A stretch of DNA of 64,000 nt from Isoetes taiwanensis (lineage: Eukaryota > Streptophyta > Lycopodiopsida > Isoetales > Isoetaceae), in the NCBI GenBank assembly GCA_021234155.1, contig JAJEKV010000207.1, positions 560,001-624,000 of the forward strand, in the 5' to 3' direction. Below the pieces are notes generated by a model. It had not been told where the DNA came from. It worked only from the letters and a program-made list of their open reading frames with translations, and ran no database searches. This document shows, piece by piece, positions 24,398 to 35,509 of this stretch. Made by a program: the position numbers and the translations under genes. Numbering within the stretch: position 1 is the stretch's first letter; each line of letters starts with the position of its first letter.

Positions 24398-25371
24398 GCT
24401 ACTCATATTCATCGTCAGCAAGGTAACATCTTCAATAGTTCTGCTAATATAAAACATTGCATTCAAATTTTTTATGTCGACAGAAAAGGCAACGATTTAT
24501 TGATTGAATGATGTATTTTTCATTCTCAGAACCATTCAATCATGGAGCATATTGATACAGACAGGGATCCTAGTCCACTGATATTTGTTGAGAATTTGGC
24601 AAAGCAACATACCATGTTCACATGGTTGATTTTTACAGAACTGTTCATGTGAATAGAAGGCTTTTTACACAAATTTCGGTAGTTTATACAGGTTTCCAAG
24701 TCCAATCCAGAATTCGAGAAGAATTCGACTAATGGAAAACCATGCAGTGATTGTCTCTCTCTTTGGCTTTTAGTAATAGGATGTTTCTCTGTGGCTTTTA
24801 GTAATAGGAATATGTTTCGATTATTGCAGTTGTGATTTTCAAGCAACAGTTGTGCAATCCTACAAGCTCAAAGCCTACTGCAATGCAATCTAAGATATAA
24901 AAGCTACTGGAAAACATGAAGAAAGGATAAGGTGTTTTTGGTGATCGCTGTGTTATTGTTGCAAGTGACATAAAGCCCCCAAAAGCCCGAAAATTCATTC
25001 GTTCTTGCTTTTTCTGTAATTTCTTGTATGTTATGGCAAAAAGTAGGGGCAAAGTTATAATTTTTGAAACACTTGGGGCATTTTCGCAAATACTTAAAAC
25101 TAGAAACTAGAAGGGCTTTGGGCTTTTTTTAAATTTTCCCTATTTTTATTTTGCAATGTGAAGTACCCCCAATCTGGAGCCCTGATAATGAAGTTTACAA
25201 TGCAGCTTATAAAGGCTGCGTTTTTCTAGTTCTCAAGTTGTTGTCAGCTCCAATTAACTAGCATTGCTTGTGTATTTTCATGATTATCATGTGTATCTTT
25301 GCATCAATTTGGTTCATGTCTTGTTTTACAAATTGCTTGTGTATTTTCATGATTAAAACGTATCTTTGCAT
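24398..25371. repeat. Dispersed repeat R2, copy 2 (uninterrupted)
   Basis: Unbroken copy of the sequence split at 12265-12658 and 19096-19686, and so the empty-site reference for the T-rich element insertion. A short internal duplication (ggcttttagtaatagga, near 24764 and 24793) lies exactly at the position where the other copy is interrupted. No coding frame is conserved between copies. Confidence 0.85.
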
Positions 25372-25493
25372 CAATTTTGGGTCATATTTTGTTGTTTTTT
25401 CTAAACATGTATAATTGTTATACAATAGCATCTTGGAATATTCGTGGGGGCATCAATCCCGGCCGTCCATTCTAGTGTCTACCATTGTATTGT

Positions 25494-25549
25494 GCCGACA
25501 AGGTTGCTTCAGCGACACGGCGCCGACAAGGTTGCTTCAGCGACACGGC
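25494..25549 (+). repeat. 28-bp tandem duplication
   Basis: gccgacaaggttgcttcagc occurs twice in direct tandem. Confidence 0.85.
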
Positions 25550-25959
25550 GTCTCCATTGTGGTGCTCTACTTTCGGCGTCGGAGGCCAGCCATCTCGACC
25601 GTAGGTAAAATAAAAACAATTCTCCACCGTCCAAATTTTAGAGAAGGCAGTGTTGTTCGACACCTGCGAGTCCTGCGACCTGTTTCAAAATGCGGATCCT
25701 CTTCTCTTTCTTCAGCTCCTCCTCTTTGTCCTTTGCCAGGTTATTTTGCGGCTGGATTCGCTGCCATAGCCAGTCAGCGATAGTCTTGCAGGTAGAAATA
25801 GATAGTCTACCGGATATGGAGCGCCTCTATTCTTGCAAGGTAAAGCAAAGTTCTTCTATTCATTATTTTTGGTATAAACGAGGAGAAAGAGGAGTTAAAG
25901 AACTTACGGTTGAAAGGACTCGCCTATTTACTCACCATTCAGTGGATTGTTTGAATTTT

Positions 25960-26620
25960 TTGATCTGTCTATGTCGAAAAGTATGCGTTGTTCAAGGCCT
26001 TTGCTCTATCAGAAGTGTCTGATGACATAGATCAGGTGCTTGCTAGATTAATGCAGGTTTTAGAACTTGCATGTCATAATTTGAATAGCATTGGGATCAA
26101 CAGTTATATCTGGAGTGCATTTGGCACCTTTCAATTTTGTGTAACTTGAGAATGAGAGAGCAAGGAGAGCATTGTCTAAGGTTGTTCAATTACATGGTGA
26201 ACTTGAAAGCAATGCATAACTTCTAAGAGAATGCCAGGCTAGTGGATTTTTTTCAGGTGAGGTACCTATCATATGTTATTGCATCTGCAAAATAGGAATG
26301 GTTGGGAAATATGATCAACATATCATTCTAATCATGTACTTTTTGATTAAGTACAAAAGCATTCTCCACTGTCTTTTCTTTTTGTAGAACTCTTTTTGAT
26401 GCAGGTATAAGTCTTGGACCCAACTTGGATTTTAAGCAGGCTTTTGAATGAACTCCTTTAGCAGGATCTTCGTTACTTTCATGCGCTATAATCTCTGAAT
26501 CTTGCAGAACAACATCATGCAGGAAGTTAATGCCAAAAAGAATGGGAAAACCATGCTTTGTGCAGATAATGCATTATCGAACATTGAACCTTACTATGGG
26601 TCTACGCCCACAGGTTTGGA
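25960..26620 (+). pseudogene. Exon-like fragments of an unrecognised protein
   Basis: Three stretches read like helical protein: KYALFKAFALSEVSDDIDQV at ~25977, continuing LARLMQ to a possible donor near 26055; NERARRALSKVVQLHGELES at ~26152; and EVNAKKNGKTMLCADNALSN at ~26523. All lie on the plus strand in a plausible order with intron-sized gaps. I cannot name the family, and start and end are undefined. Confidence 0.3.
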
Positions 26621-26635
26621 ACTAAAGAAATGTTC

Positions 26636-26655
26636 GCGGCGGCCTTGGCCGCCGC
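26636..26655. other. GC-rich perfect palindrome
   Basis: A 9-bp arm gcggcggcc is followed by tt and its exact complement, in an otherwise AT-rich stretch. It could form a stem-loop. It is not a terminator in a plant context; role unknown. Confidence 0.8.
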
Positions 26656-26769
26656 AATAAATTTCTTGTACAAGTAACTGTGGTCAGCAAACCAGCATTT
26701 GGGAAGATCAATTGGGTTTACACAGTTCTTCTGTTATACAAGACAGGTAGCACAATTCTTCTGTTATGC

Positions 26770-27145
26770 TAGGCATATGTTGGCATATACCTGGATATGC
26801 CCAAATATCCACATAAACGAGGGTTTGCCCCCCTGGGGCAACCCAAAAAGCAAACCTGTGTGGCAAAATAGAGAGAGATGAATAAAAACATACTTCTCTG
26901 AATAAGCGAAGACCTCTGAAATAAAAAAAAAACCGGAAAGAATATTATCACATTTCAAAGTTCCAGATTCTCTCAACTTCAGAAAGTCACTTTTTCATAA
27001 CAACTGTAGAAATGACACTTAACAGCTAATTTGCATCCATTCCGATACTGAAAGTGCATCTTGTGAAAGTGCCAGAATTGCTAATTACAGGAGCTTGAAA
27101 TTTTCCAAGTGCTCGTACACTCTTAGGGGACAAAACGCTTAATTC
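26770..27145. repeat. SINE-like hairpin end plus dispersed repeat R1, copy 3
   Basis: 26770-26852 repeats the two-hairpin end (ggcatat-atatgcc, then ttgcccccctggggcaa) of the element at 1.2-1.67 kb. 26850-26925 and 26932-27145 are R1. The same order, hairpin end then R1, is seen at 10.75-11.17 kb. Confidence 0.75.
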
Positions 27146-27149
27146 CATT

Positions 27150-28560
27150 GATTTTTCATCGTTGCCATGACACAATTGCAACAGGAGCCTTTTGCACAAC
27201 TGCACCTGCTACACCTGCTGCTTCAACTAACACACCAGATGGATCCTTTTGCACAATTGACATGGCTGCTGCTCTAATTGACACACCACATGCCTGATTC
27301 TCTTGCTGAACAACGAAGTCTATAGCTCGCAGTAATTTTGCAAGGGCTTCCTTCACAGGTATATTCTTATTCAATACTGCAAGTGCGACTCTCGAATTAC
27401 TGCTGATACCGGCTCTTTGAAATCTCCTCTGCATAATAATAACGTAATACATTTATAAAATATTAGAAATGAAATAGAAAAAAACAAATACATAGAACAT
27501 TTAATTTACCAGAAAGAACATTTTGATAATCCGAGAGCTGGCATCAGCATTAATGGAATTTGATACTAAATCCATATACGAATCAATTTTCAAATCAAGT
27601 ATACAATCATACCTGCATGAAAATAATTAAAACAAAAACCTAGAAAATAATAAATACAAATAAACAATAAATTACTTACTTTTCTTAGTTGTTGCAGTTT
27701 TTATGACCCATAAGAGTCATGACAACTTCTGCTAGAATATTCGCAGCTGACATGCGAGAAACCAATGATACATGACCACTCTTATTACAAATCTAGCTTT
27801 CAGGCCCTATGACAGTCCCCATGACCTTCAACCACTTTAAAATATTGTTTATGCCAACCGAAGCCGCAACATACCAGATCTGCAAATAAAACAGAAATAA
27901 AACAAATAAAATAGAAAATAAACAGACAAATAAAATAGAAATTACTTTATAAATAAGACAAAAAACAAACTTACACTTTCTCGAGGTCTAAGAATTGGCT
28001 GAAGAAAGAAGTTCCTTAGTTGCAATTTGTGTTCCTTCACATGTAACTGCTGGACAGATGCTTGTATGTCAAAATAAAGTCAGCTTCATGCGTCCAAACT
28101 GGCTTCCTAAAATACCGATCATCAAACTTGGTAATCATCGACTGGTAGTTCTTGCTTATCCTTTCTCCATATTTTATACCCCACCTTCATTTGACCCAAG
28201 ACAAACATCACAATCTAGAACATCTCGCAATTCTTTTGCACCCCTAATCCCAAACCTTGTAAGCATATAATATGCCAATCGTTTAATACACCCTGATGGA
28301 TATGTGATCTGATGGTCAATATTGGATAAGATATCCCGCTGCTTAATGAAACTGATCGCAGGAGCTTTGTTCCTTGGCCTATCATAATTGCTCTCCATCC
28401 TGATTTTCTTCACGCCACCGATAAAGCCCTCACAGCTCTCGGCGAATATAGGATCATCTGAAACTTCAAAAGGATGCCCACGAATTTCTGTCTCAGCCTG
28501 CATAATTTGGAGTCTCTCTGCATTTTGTAAATAATGTCATGCATGTACATGTTGATGGAG
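27150..28560 (-). pseudogene. Crypton/DUF3504-like tyrosine recombinase, decayed (locus 1)
   Basis: The minus strand encodes HPFEVSDDPIFAESCEGFI, then LSNIDHQITYPSGCIKRLAY and TRFGIRGAKELRDVLDCDV, which carries the arginine-plus-glutamate motif of tyrosine recombinases. In a shifted frame follows ISKNYQ, FRKPVWTHEADFIL, then an intron (27975 to 27879), NKSGHVSLVSRM with MGHKN, and a second intron (27680 to 27612). The plus-strand locus at 59.7 kb aligns throughout, with both introns at the same positions and phase. Stops, a frameshift near 28170 and loss of the second arginine (R to H) make it inactive. A further exon-like frame lies at 27156-27452. Confidence 0.6.
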
Positions 28561-28837
28561 TAATCTATGCTTGTTGGTTAGGAGTTGTAACCCCCGATCG
28601 CCCTTGCCATCTTCTAGTACGATTCTAGGATGCACTCAATAAACTCCATATTCTTAAGCATGTCAATCATCTCAAGAAGGTTGTTTCTCTTTAAGGGCAT
28701 GAATACTGCAGATGAGATTCTTCTTCAGTGGATGCAGAATAAAATTGTTATGGCTTAAAATTGTTCTTATCTTGATCAAGAGAAGAAAGTACTGATTTGA
28801 CATAGTTAACTTCAGATTCATTCTTATATATAGATAG

Positions 28838-28964
28838 GTAGTTGTGCTCAGTTAGATCAGTTTGTCCGCTGGGGTTCTAGTCCCGTCTTTGCATATGTTG
28901 TTATAATTTTGATTGGTGAATAAAGCTTGTCGTCCTTCACAAAAATAAAAATAAAAATAAAAAT
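28838..28964 (+). mobile_element. tRNA-derived SINE
   Basis: About 127 bp hold an A-box-like gtgctcagttagatca (from 28842) and a B-box-like ggggttctagtcccg (28871-28885), spaced as in a tRNA-type RNA polymerase III promoter. A short body follows, then gaataaagc and a tail of (AAAAAT) repeats from 28941. Size and tail are typical of plant SINEs. No clear target duplication was identified. Confidence 0.55.
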
Positions 28965-29346
28965 CTCAAGGGTACCAACTTCTCAGTACAAGAAGACCTC
29001 TCTCCTTTTGGTCTTCGTGGATGGGTAGATGCATGAAAGGGTCATTGCATAGATGCATATAGTCATTGTTTATCTGCCTTAGACATGTCAAGTCATATGG
29101 AAAGTGGGATCTGCTATATGAATTGCGGCTGTTGTAGTTCGTTGCCTAGTGCATATGGTGATGACTGGTCTAATCTGATGTATAAGCTTAAGTGCTAGGC
29201 TGAGTGTCTGTCAGAGCTAGATAATAGAGTGTGGGTATGCTGCTAGTTTAAAGATGCTAGTACCATAATATGTATGTAGTAGAGGACAAAATGTTTTAGA
29301 AGTCGTAATGCTGATGGATACTTACATGCTGACAATACTTGACCCG

Positions 29347-29580
29347 CTAGGATGGTTAGAGTGGCTTTGCCCCGTCTATCCTAGTGTATGCTGTTAGAGT
29401 GGCACAACCCCAGCAGCCTTGGGCACGACGGTGTGGTTCTACCCCCGGTGCCAAACGTAAGTTGTTAGAGCGGCTTGGCCCCATCAACTTACGTCAATAT
29501 ATAGGACTGCTAGAGCGGCTATGCCCCGTCAGTTCCTATCAAACCACAAGCTGTTAGAGTGGCTTAGCCCCATCAGCATT
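29347..29580 (+). repeat. Array of six stem-loops: constant loop, variable stems
   Basis: Six consecutive stem-loops share a loop near TTAGAGYGGCTTNGCCCC, but each has its own self-complementary stem. Stem pairs: ctaggat/atcctag (29347-53, 29378-84), tgctg/cagca (29389-93, 29411-15), ggcac/gtgcc, acgtaagttg/caacttacgt (29455-64, 29485-94), ataggactg/cagttcctat (29501-09, 29530-39) and gctg/cagc (29550-53, 29574-77). The third has a divergent loop. Simple tandem duplication does not produce different yet paired stems. It lies just 5' of a LINE remnant. Confidence 0.75.
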
Positions 29581-29769
29581 CAATGCGAACAAAAACGAAT
29601 ACCAATTATAGCAAATACTGGAGATCTACTTGAAAGTTGAGTCATCTGAATTCAAAGATTGGCAGCATATATAAAGAGAAAAATATGTTTATACATATTT
29701 TTCTAAAAAAACATATTTTGGAAGTATAAAGAGATTGATATATAAAGATTGATTCAGATATAAAGAGAA

Positions 29770-31066
29770 GGAGATAGAGGAAGCAACAGAATACAGATAT
29801 CTAGGTTATGATGCACATGGCACAGGGAAGTGGGCCAAAGGAGCTAACGCCAGATTCCAATCAGCTATAGGAAGTTACTTTAACATGAAAAACTTCTGTA
29901 ACAGAAGTCGAATAACTGATTGGGACATCAAATGCTACCTATTTAGTGCAGCGATAGCCACCACCCAGTTGTACGGAGCAGAAGCATGGGGGCCAGGCTT
30001 AACAGAAAGAAACTGGGAAAAGCAGGAAGGAATTTTTAGACAATGGCACAGACAGGAATTCAGGGTAAGGACAAACACGCCACTGACAGTCATGGTCCTC
30101 GAAACAGGGCAAAGGCCGATGGAAGTGAGAGCATGGGAGAGAACCATAAGATACCTGCTCAGAGACAACGCTGGAGACATCCAAGGGAAACTGTCCAGCA
30201 TTGCAATCACCGAATCAGCAAAATCACACATCCTTGAAGGCACTGGATGGTTCAGAGAGGTGGCAACATGGACCAGGAAGATGGGACTAAACCTGAGTAA
30301 CCTGATAGAAGAAGAGCAGTGGAATGAGGATTGGACAGACATAGCGACAAGAGCATGGCTGCAGAGACATCTGAGGACCCAAGATGGGGTGGCTCATTAT
30401 AAGTTTTAATCCAGACCAACAGATGGGACACCAAAATGCAGGGATAACATATTGGGGAATAACGAAGGGACATACCGGGTCAGATTCGGGATGGGAAGCC
30501 ACGATCTAAGAATCGAAAAAGGACGGATGGAGAGGGATAGACAAGGAGGATAGGATATGCGAATATGTGATGTGGGGGAATAGAGGATGAAAACCATATG
30601 ATTAACGATTTGCCCGATCTATGGGGACATCAGGGACGATATAGAAATATAAAGTGGGGAATCAATCCACAGGATGATGAAGATGACGGAATCGTTCACG
30701 GGATCCGCAGATGCGATCCAAAGAATGATGACCAGACACAGAGAGGTACACAGTGAAAGAGGGCTTGTAATATGATCTGTACAATACGGGTCATATAGCC
30801 CCACACAAATTGCTCGCCTAAAAAGCTGATTGATAACGACGATCACCGCACGGCCAAGAAGCCGAGGTAAAGCCGGTCTTTGGTATTAAAGGAAAAAAGT
30901 CAGCCTCCGAAAAGGCTACATTAAAAAAATAAGTGATGTGCTAGTAGCACCCTTGTAGGGAGCTCGCCCATGCTACACAAGTCCAGGGGCCTTACGGCAC
31001 AAAGGACATAAATGTATTCTATTCTATTCTATTCTATTCTATTCTATTCTATTCTATTCTATTCTA
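29770..31066 (+). mobile_element. LINE retrotransposon, 3' part
   Basis: The reading frame from ~29775 (EEATEYRYLGYDAHG) through 29885-30409 matches the region downstream of the reverse transcriptase core in plant LINEs, with SAAIATTQLYGAEAWGPGL. After a stop at 30407-30409 further pieces in other frames suggest the C-terminal zinc-knuckle region (RICEYV, ~30550; CPIYGDIRDD, ~30610). A 3' untranslated region follows, ending in ten ATTCT repeats (31016-31066). Endonuclease and RT core are missing, so it is 5'-truncated and decayed. A second LINE fragment lies at 46.3-46.65 kb. Confidence 0.7.
31016..31066 (+). repeat. (ATTCT)10 microsatellite, LINE 3' tail
   Basis: Ten pentamer repeats at the end of the LINE. 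Short runs of the same pentamer end the minus-strand retroposon tails at 42054-42080 and 45191-45205. Confidence 0.9.
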
Positions 31067-31130
31067 TAATGATGTAAAAATATACACTAGCCTAAAGTGA
31101 TTATAAGGTAAAATTTAAATTCTACATTAG

Positions 31131-33998
31131 TTGCCCACAATTAATGCGACTTGTCCACGTGAGAGGTTTTCGCCATTATTATTGGCAACCCACAAATTTG
31201 GCGCAATTTTGAACTCCCCCAAACAGATTGAAACTATTCCTAAACGGTTTCTTGAGGAATTGGAATCCTCTTTCTTCACGACAGATCGATCTTTGCATAT
31301 GGAAGAAATAATTTCGGATCATATGGAAGAAACAATTTCGGAAGCATCGAATTCTAATCCTTTTCTTGATGAGGACTTATCATGCATTTCTGGGGACAGC
31401 CAAAGAAGATCGAAAAAAAGGAATTGTGAGGCTGGATATGGGACAAAACAGATTAGAAGGAAGGTGAATCAGTCTGTCGATCACATAGTAAAGCAAGTTT
31501 CCAAGTTGAATCCAAAACAACAAAATACATTTTTGAAAAGATTGCTACTGGGATCATAGATTAAACTTCTTATTTGACCCCATTATTGGAACAAAAAAGA
31601 GGCTATTGTAAAGAGAAATTTATTGGAAAACCTTAAGGATGGCCTTCAAGAAGTGAAAGCTGCTAATAGCAATGATAAACTTGCAGCCAAACACTCTGTT
31701 CTTGCCATGGTGGTTGGAAAGGAAGGAGAATTACAACAGACTTCATTGGCAGCCAAACTGCTCAAATTACATCCTAGAAATATGAAGCTAGCAAGCAGAA
31801 AAGAAGAAAAAGATGTCATTGTGTGGAGCAAATTTATGGGCATTGGTGTCGAAAAGCCAAGAAGAAATGCCATAGATCAAGCTATGAAGGACGAGTTGCT
31901 CAATTCTGGTTAGATAATACAAAAGTGTCACCAAAAGTCGAGATGTCATGAAGAAGAGGACTGAACCGATTCAATACATTGACATTACGTGTATGGTAGT
32001 ATTTTTAGTCTAAATAGAATTCTAGGTTAGGAATGTAAAAGTCAAGTAGATCTGTTTCAGATTCAAATCCGATTGAACATCAAATGTACTCTAGTTATGA
32101 CTGCGTAGTCATGTAGATCTATCCTACATTTCTTGTAGTGTAAATGCAAATGTTTTTTTCTGTAAATAACTTTTAAGATGTGCTCAAGATGTAGGCATAC
32201 GAATATGTAAAAAAGTGTAGGATTGTAGTAGATGTCAATGTTGATATGATTTACATTTAGTCCAACTTGAAAACAAATTACAAAATGTGTTATAGATGTA
32301 AGCATGAGAAAGTGATGTACAATAATGTAGGACTGTAGATGTCAAGAAAATATGTGAATTCTTCCTATGGAGTACATTTTATGTAAGGATGTGAGGTTTT
32401 GGGAGATAATTTACATAGATGTGAAATTTTCAGAATGTGTGAATGATTCTAACCTTGTAATTTTACAGGCTGAACTATACCAGAGCTTTGTTGATCAGCA
32501 TCCAGAAGTCAAGATCGGCATTAGACAGTTCGAATACTTAAAACCCTCTTGCATACGAAAGCTAAAGGAGAGAAATACATGTTGTTGTGTGAAGCACGAG
32601 CAAGCAGATTTATTCAAGAAGGCATTCAATATGATGAGGTCAAAATTTCACGAGAATTGTTTTTGCAATTGCATTGTGTGTGCTTCGTGAAGCTAATCTT
32701 TGGAATTTGTCAAGCCAAGAAGAAAAATTTTGATAATGTGAGCACGCTTTGGAGAGCCATGGTATGCCAGAGGGCAGCAGGTGAGGAGTGGCACAAGCTA
32801 GCATGTATCAACTCAAAATGTGAAAGTTGTGGGAAAAAATTAATTGAGTTGTGTCCTAGAGAAAAGGATGAAAGCGTTGAAGAATCTGTTGATTGGCAAG
32901 TTTATAATTATGTAAATGAACCTTGAAGAAGGGAACTTCGAAGGCTGAAGTTAATTGACAAGAATGGCAGTGCAAAGGATATGTTGGACAGCATGTTTGA
33001 TCATATGTCCAAGTTTATATATCACAACTTTGTGGCACATTGGCAAAGCAAGCAGTTTAAGGAATCCATACGAACACTTCGTGATGATTCAGTGCTATCA
33101 GTTGTTGATTTCTCAGAGAATTATACCTTGAAGCCATTTAATGAGATTCAAGCACAACATTGGTACAATGAACAAATTAGTATTTTGGTTCATATTACCA
33201 TGTTCAAGGTAAATGGAAAATTGAGGAAATGTGTGCATTCGTTTATTTCAGATGACAAGATTCATGATACACACTTCGTACAAGATGCATTCAAGATGCA
33301 CCTCAAATGGTTGCAAGAGAATGGTGCTGGCCATATGAAATATCATTTGGTTTGGTCTGATGGGTGTGCAGCCCAATTTAAGTCAAGACGAGCATTCTAT
33401 CATGTAACAAGATATCATCAACAACATAAAATAAGAATGCAGTGGAATTTCTTTGGTTCAGGACATGGGAAAGGCACACACGATGGAGAAAGGGCAATTG
33501 ATAAACCGTGGGCTTGAAGCGGAACAAAGAAAAAAGGATGGAAAGGTAGTAAAAATGCAAAAGAAGCGCTTGTGAGGTCTTGAGGGAGAAAAAATCAGAT
33601 GTGGAGAGGGTATTTTGGGAGGTGACTGACATTGATCGATCCCAAAGATTTGATGTGCTTCCAGTAAAAGGGGTGCAATCAATTCATTGCGTGTCGTCAA
33701 TAGACGCAAATGACCCAACAAAGTTATTGTGCAGGCCTCTTTCATGTTTTTGCAAGGCATGCATAAATTTTGATTGGCCTGCTTGTGAGGTCACGACCAT
33801 TATTGAGGTGGGAGTTGAGAAAACTAGAGCCTACTAATAGGATCGATCTTGGAGATGGTGAGAATGAGGTGGAGGATTTATGGGCAAATGACATCGACAA
33901 TATCGATGAGACACTGCAGGTTGGTGATTATTTTGGAGCATTCACAGCTCCAGACAATCATGAGGGGGTCCCTTATTATATCCTCCAATGCATGTAGT
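31131..33998 (+). pseudogene. DDE-like transposase of the HGKG family, broken
   Basis: Consecutive frames make up one long protein: an acidic/basic N-terminus (31131-31559), a helical part (31623-31913), HPEVKIGIRQFEYLKPSCIR with a following CCCVKHEQ (32367-32690), and the core (32981-33517). The core has VVDFSENY, a second acidic motif WSDGCAAQFKSR and FFGSGHGKGTHDGE. The C-terminal piece (33580-33837) has a cysteine-rich LCRPLSCFCKACINFDWPAC, and GDYFGAF follows near 33930. I know this motif order from uncharacterised transposon-like proteins in animal genomes. Acidic candidates are D43, D127 and D168/E170 of the core frame. Stops and frameshifts separate the frames. Terminal repeats were not found. 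Confidence 0.6.
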
Positions 33999-35500
33999 GA
34001 AACATGCACTTGAAGCAGATACTATGGATGACTATGGAAACTTATTTTATAGTGGTAATGAGGTTATTACGGTAACTACTTTGAGTGATACCTGGCCGCC
34101 ATCAAGTACAAGTTACTAAAAGGCAAGCAGGGTTTTGTCCATCCCGAAAGTCATTAATAGAGGTGAGATTTGCATTACCCGGTTAAACACAAGATAAAAG
34201 GTGTTGCTTATGCATATGAACTGTCTCAATCTTCGCACGAGATGCTACTAGGAAGTCTCGCCAGAGATTGTAGATGTTATGTGAACTCGCTTTTACATCG
34301 ATTTACATAGTTAGATATTTTGAAATTTTTTTGTAGTTCCGCCATCCGGGCAAAGGTCTTATGTAATGTAATTAAGTGCATGCAACTCTATAATTCTGTA
34401 ATTAAGAGATGTTGACTGTTGTACACCCTTAATATTTTTGGAATTGGCTCTAGTTATTATTTAAAAAGAGTTGCTTGATTGTTGTACAAGGCAAACCCAT
34501 AGTGAGGACATATTTATATGCAAATATGAAGATGCTGCAAAAGACAATAGTGTATTTATATATTGATATTCAATAGAAAAAAAATGTCCACATTGATTGT
34601 AGATTGTTATGAATATATTGTAGATTGTTATGAATGTTATGAATATGCATGTACATATCATCCCATGGACCTAGCCTTAGCCGTGGACCTGCATCATAAG
34701 AATACAACATGAAGGATAGAAGATATAAATTGCATATGCACTTATGAAAATACTCAAATACCTTGCTTTATGAAAACATGTCAAGGCGATGAAAGTGTGT
34801 CCAATAATGCATCTACAACAGCAACCTCTTCATCATGTAATCCATGAAATGCCTGAGTCCAGGGATGAGAGGTTGCCTCCAAGTTTCCTCAGAATCATCA
34901 CACTCTGTAATACAAGTGTTGGGGATTTAGCAAGCACCCATGTCATGAAGGCTTGTTGATTTAGCAAGCATGAAGACATGTTGGGGATTTAGCAAGCAAG
35001 AGAGTCTTGTAGATGTCAATTAGAGCAACGAACATCTACTTCTATCAATAACACAATTGGGTGCTTCATGATCTATCTTCAGATTGAAGCCGCTCGACTA
35101 AATGTTGGCTTGGTTTGATAGCATAAAATGATGGAGAATAAGTGTAAATGCAATTTTTGTGGCTTTCAATGACAACACATTGACAAGAAGAAAAAAAGTG
35201 CAAGCTTGGGACAAGAACATCAACTTGGATATATTCTGATAGGTGCAAGTCAAATGTTAAGAACTAAATACATACAACATTTTGATCCCTTTGTGAATCT
35301 CTCTTTTTTATAGTTTAAGCATTGCAGGTGCAATTACATTCAAATTGAACTGAGTATTGAGATAAGTGTATAGCGAGCCAAATTTATAACCCGTTACATG
35401 GTAGCAGATTATCAAACAAGGTAGCAAGTTATAGCCTTTAACATGGCAACAAATCTATCTCTATAAAAATCTATCAAATACAATGGCAGCATCCAAGTAA
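33999..35500. other. AT-rich spacer with short repeats
   Basis: tgtagattgttatgaat recurs around 34600-34645 and ggggatttagcaagca recurs near 34920-35000. No gene was recognised. Bounds of the preceding transposon may lie here. Confidence 0.4.
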
Positions 35501-35509
35501 GATTCAACT

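Noticed and set aside
27156-27452. Minus frame first aligned to the recombinase catalytic core
   Set aside because: The true core aligns upstream (27879-27680, then the 27612 exon), so this is at most a downstream exon.
29347-29580. CRISPR-like array
   Set aside because: Eukaryotic context; the variable parts are inverted stems around the conserved word, not independent spacers.
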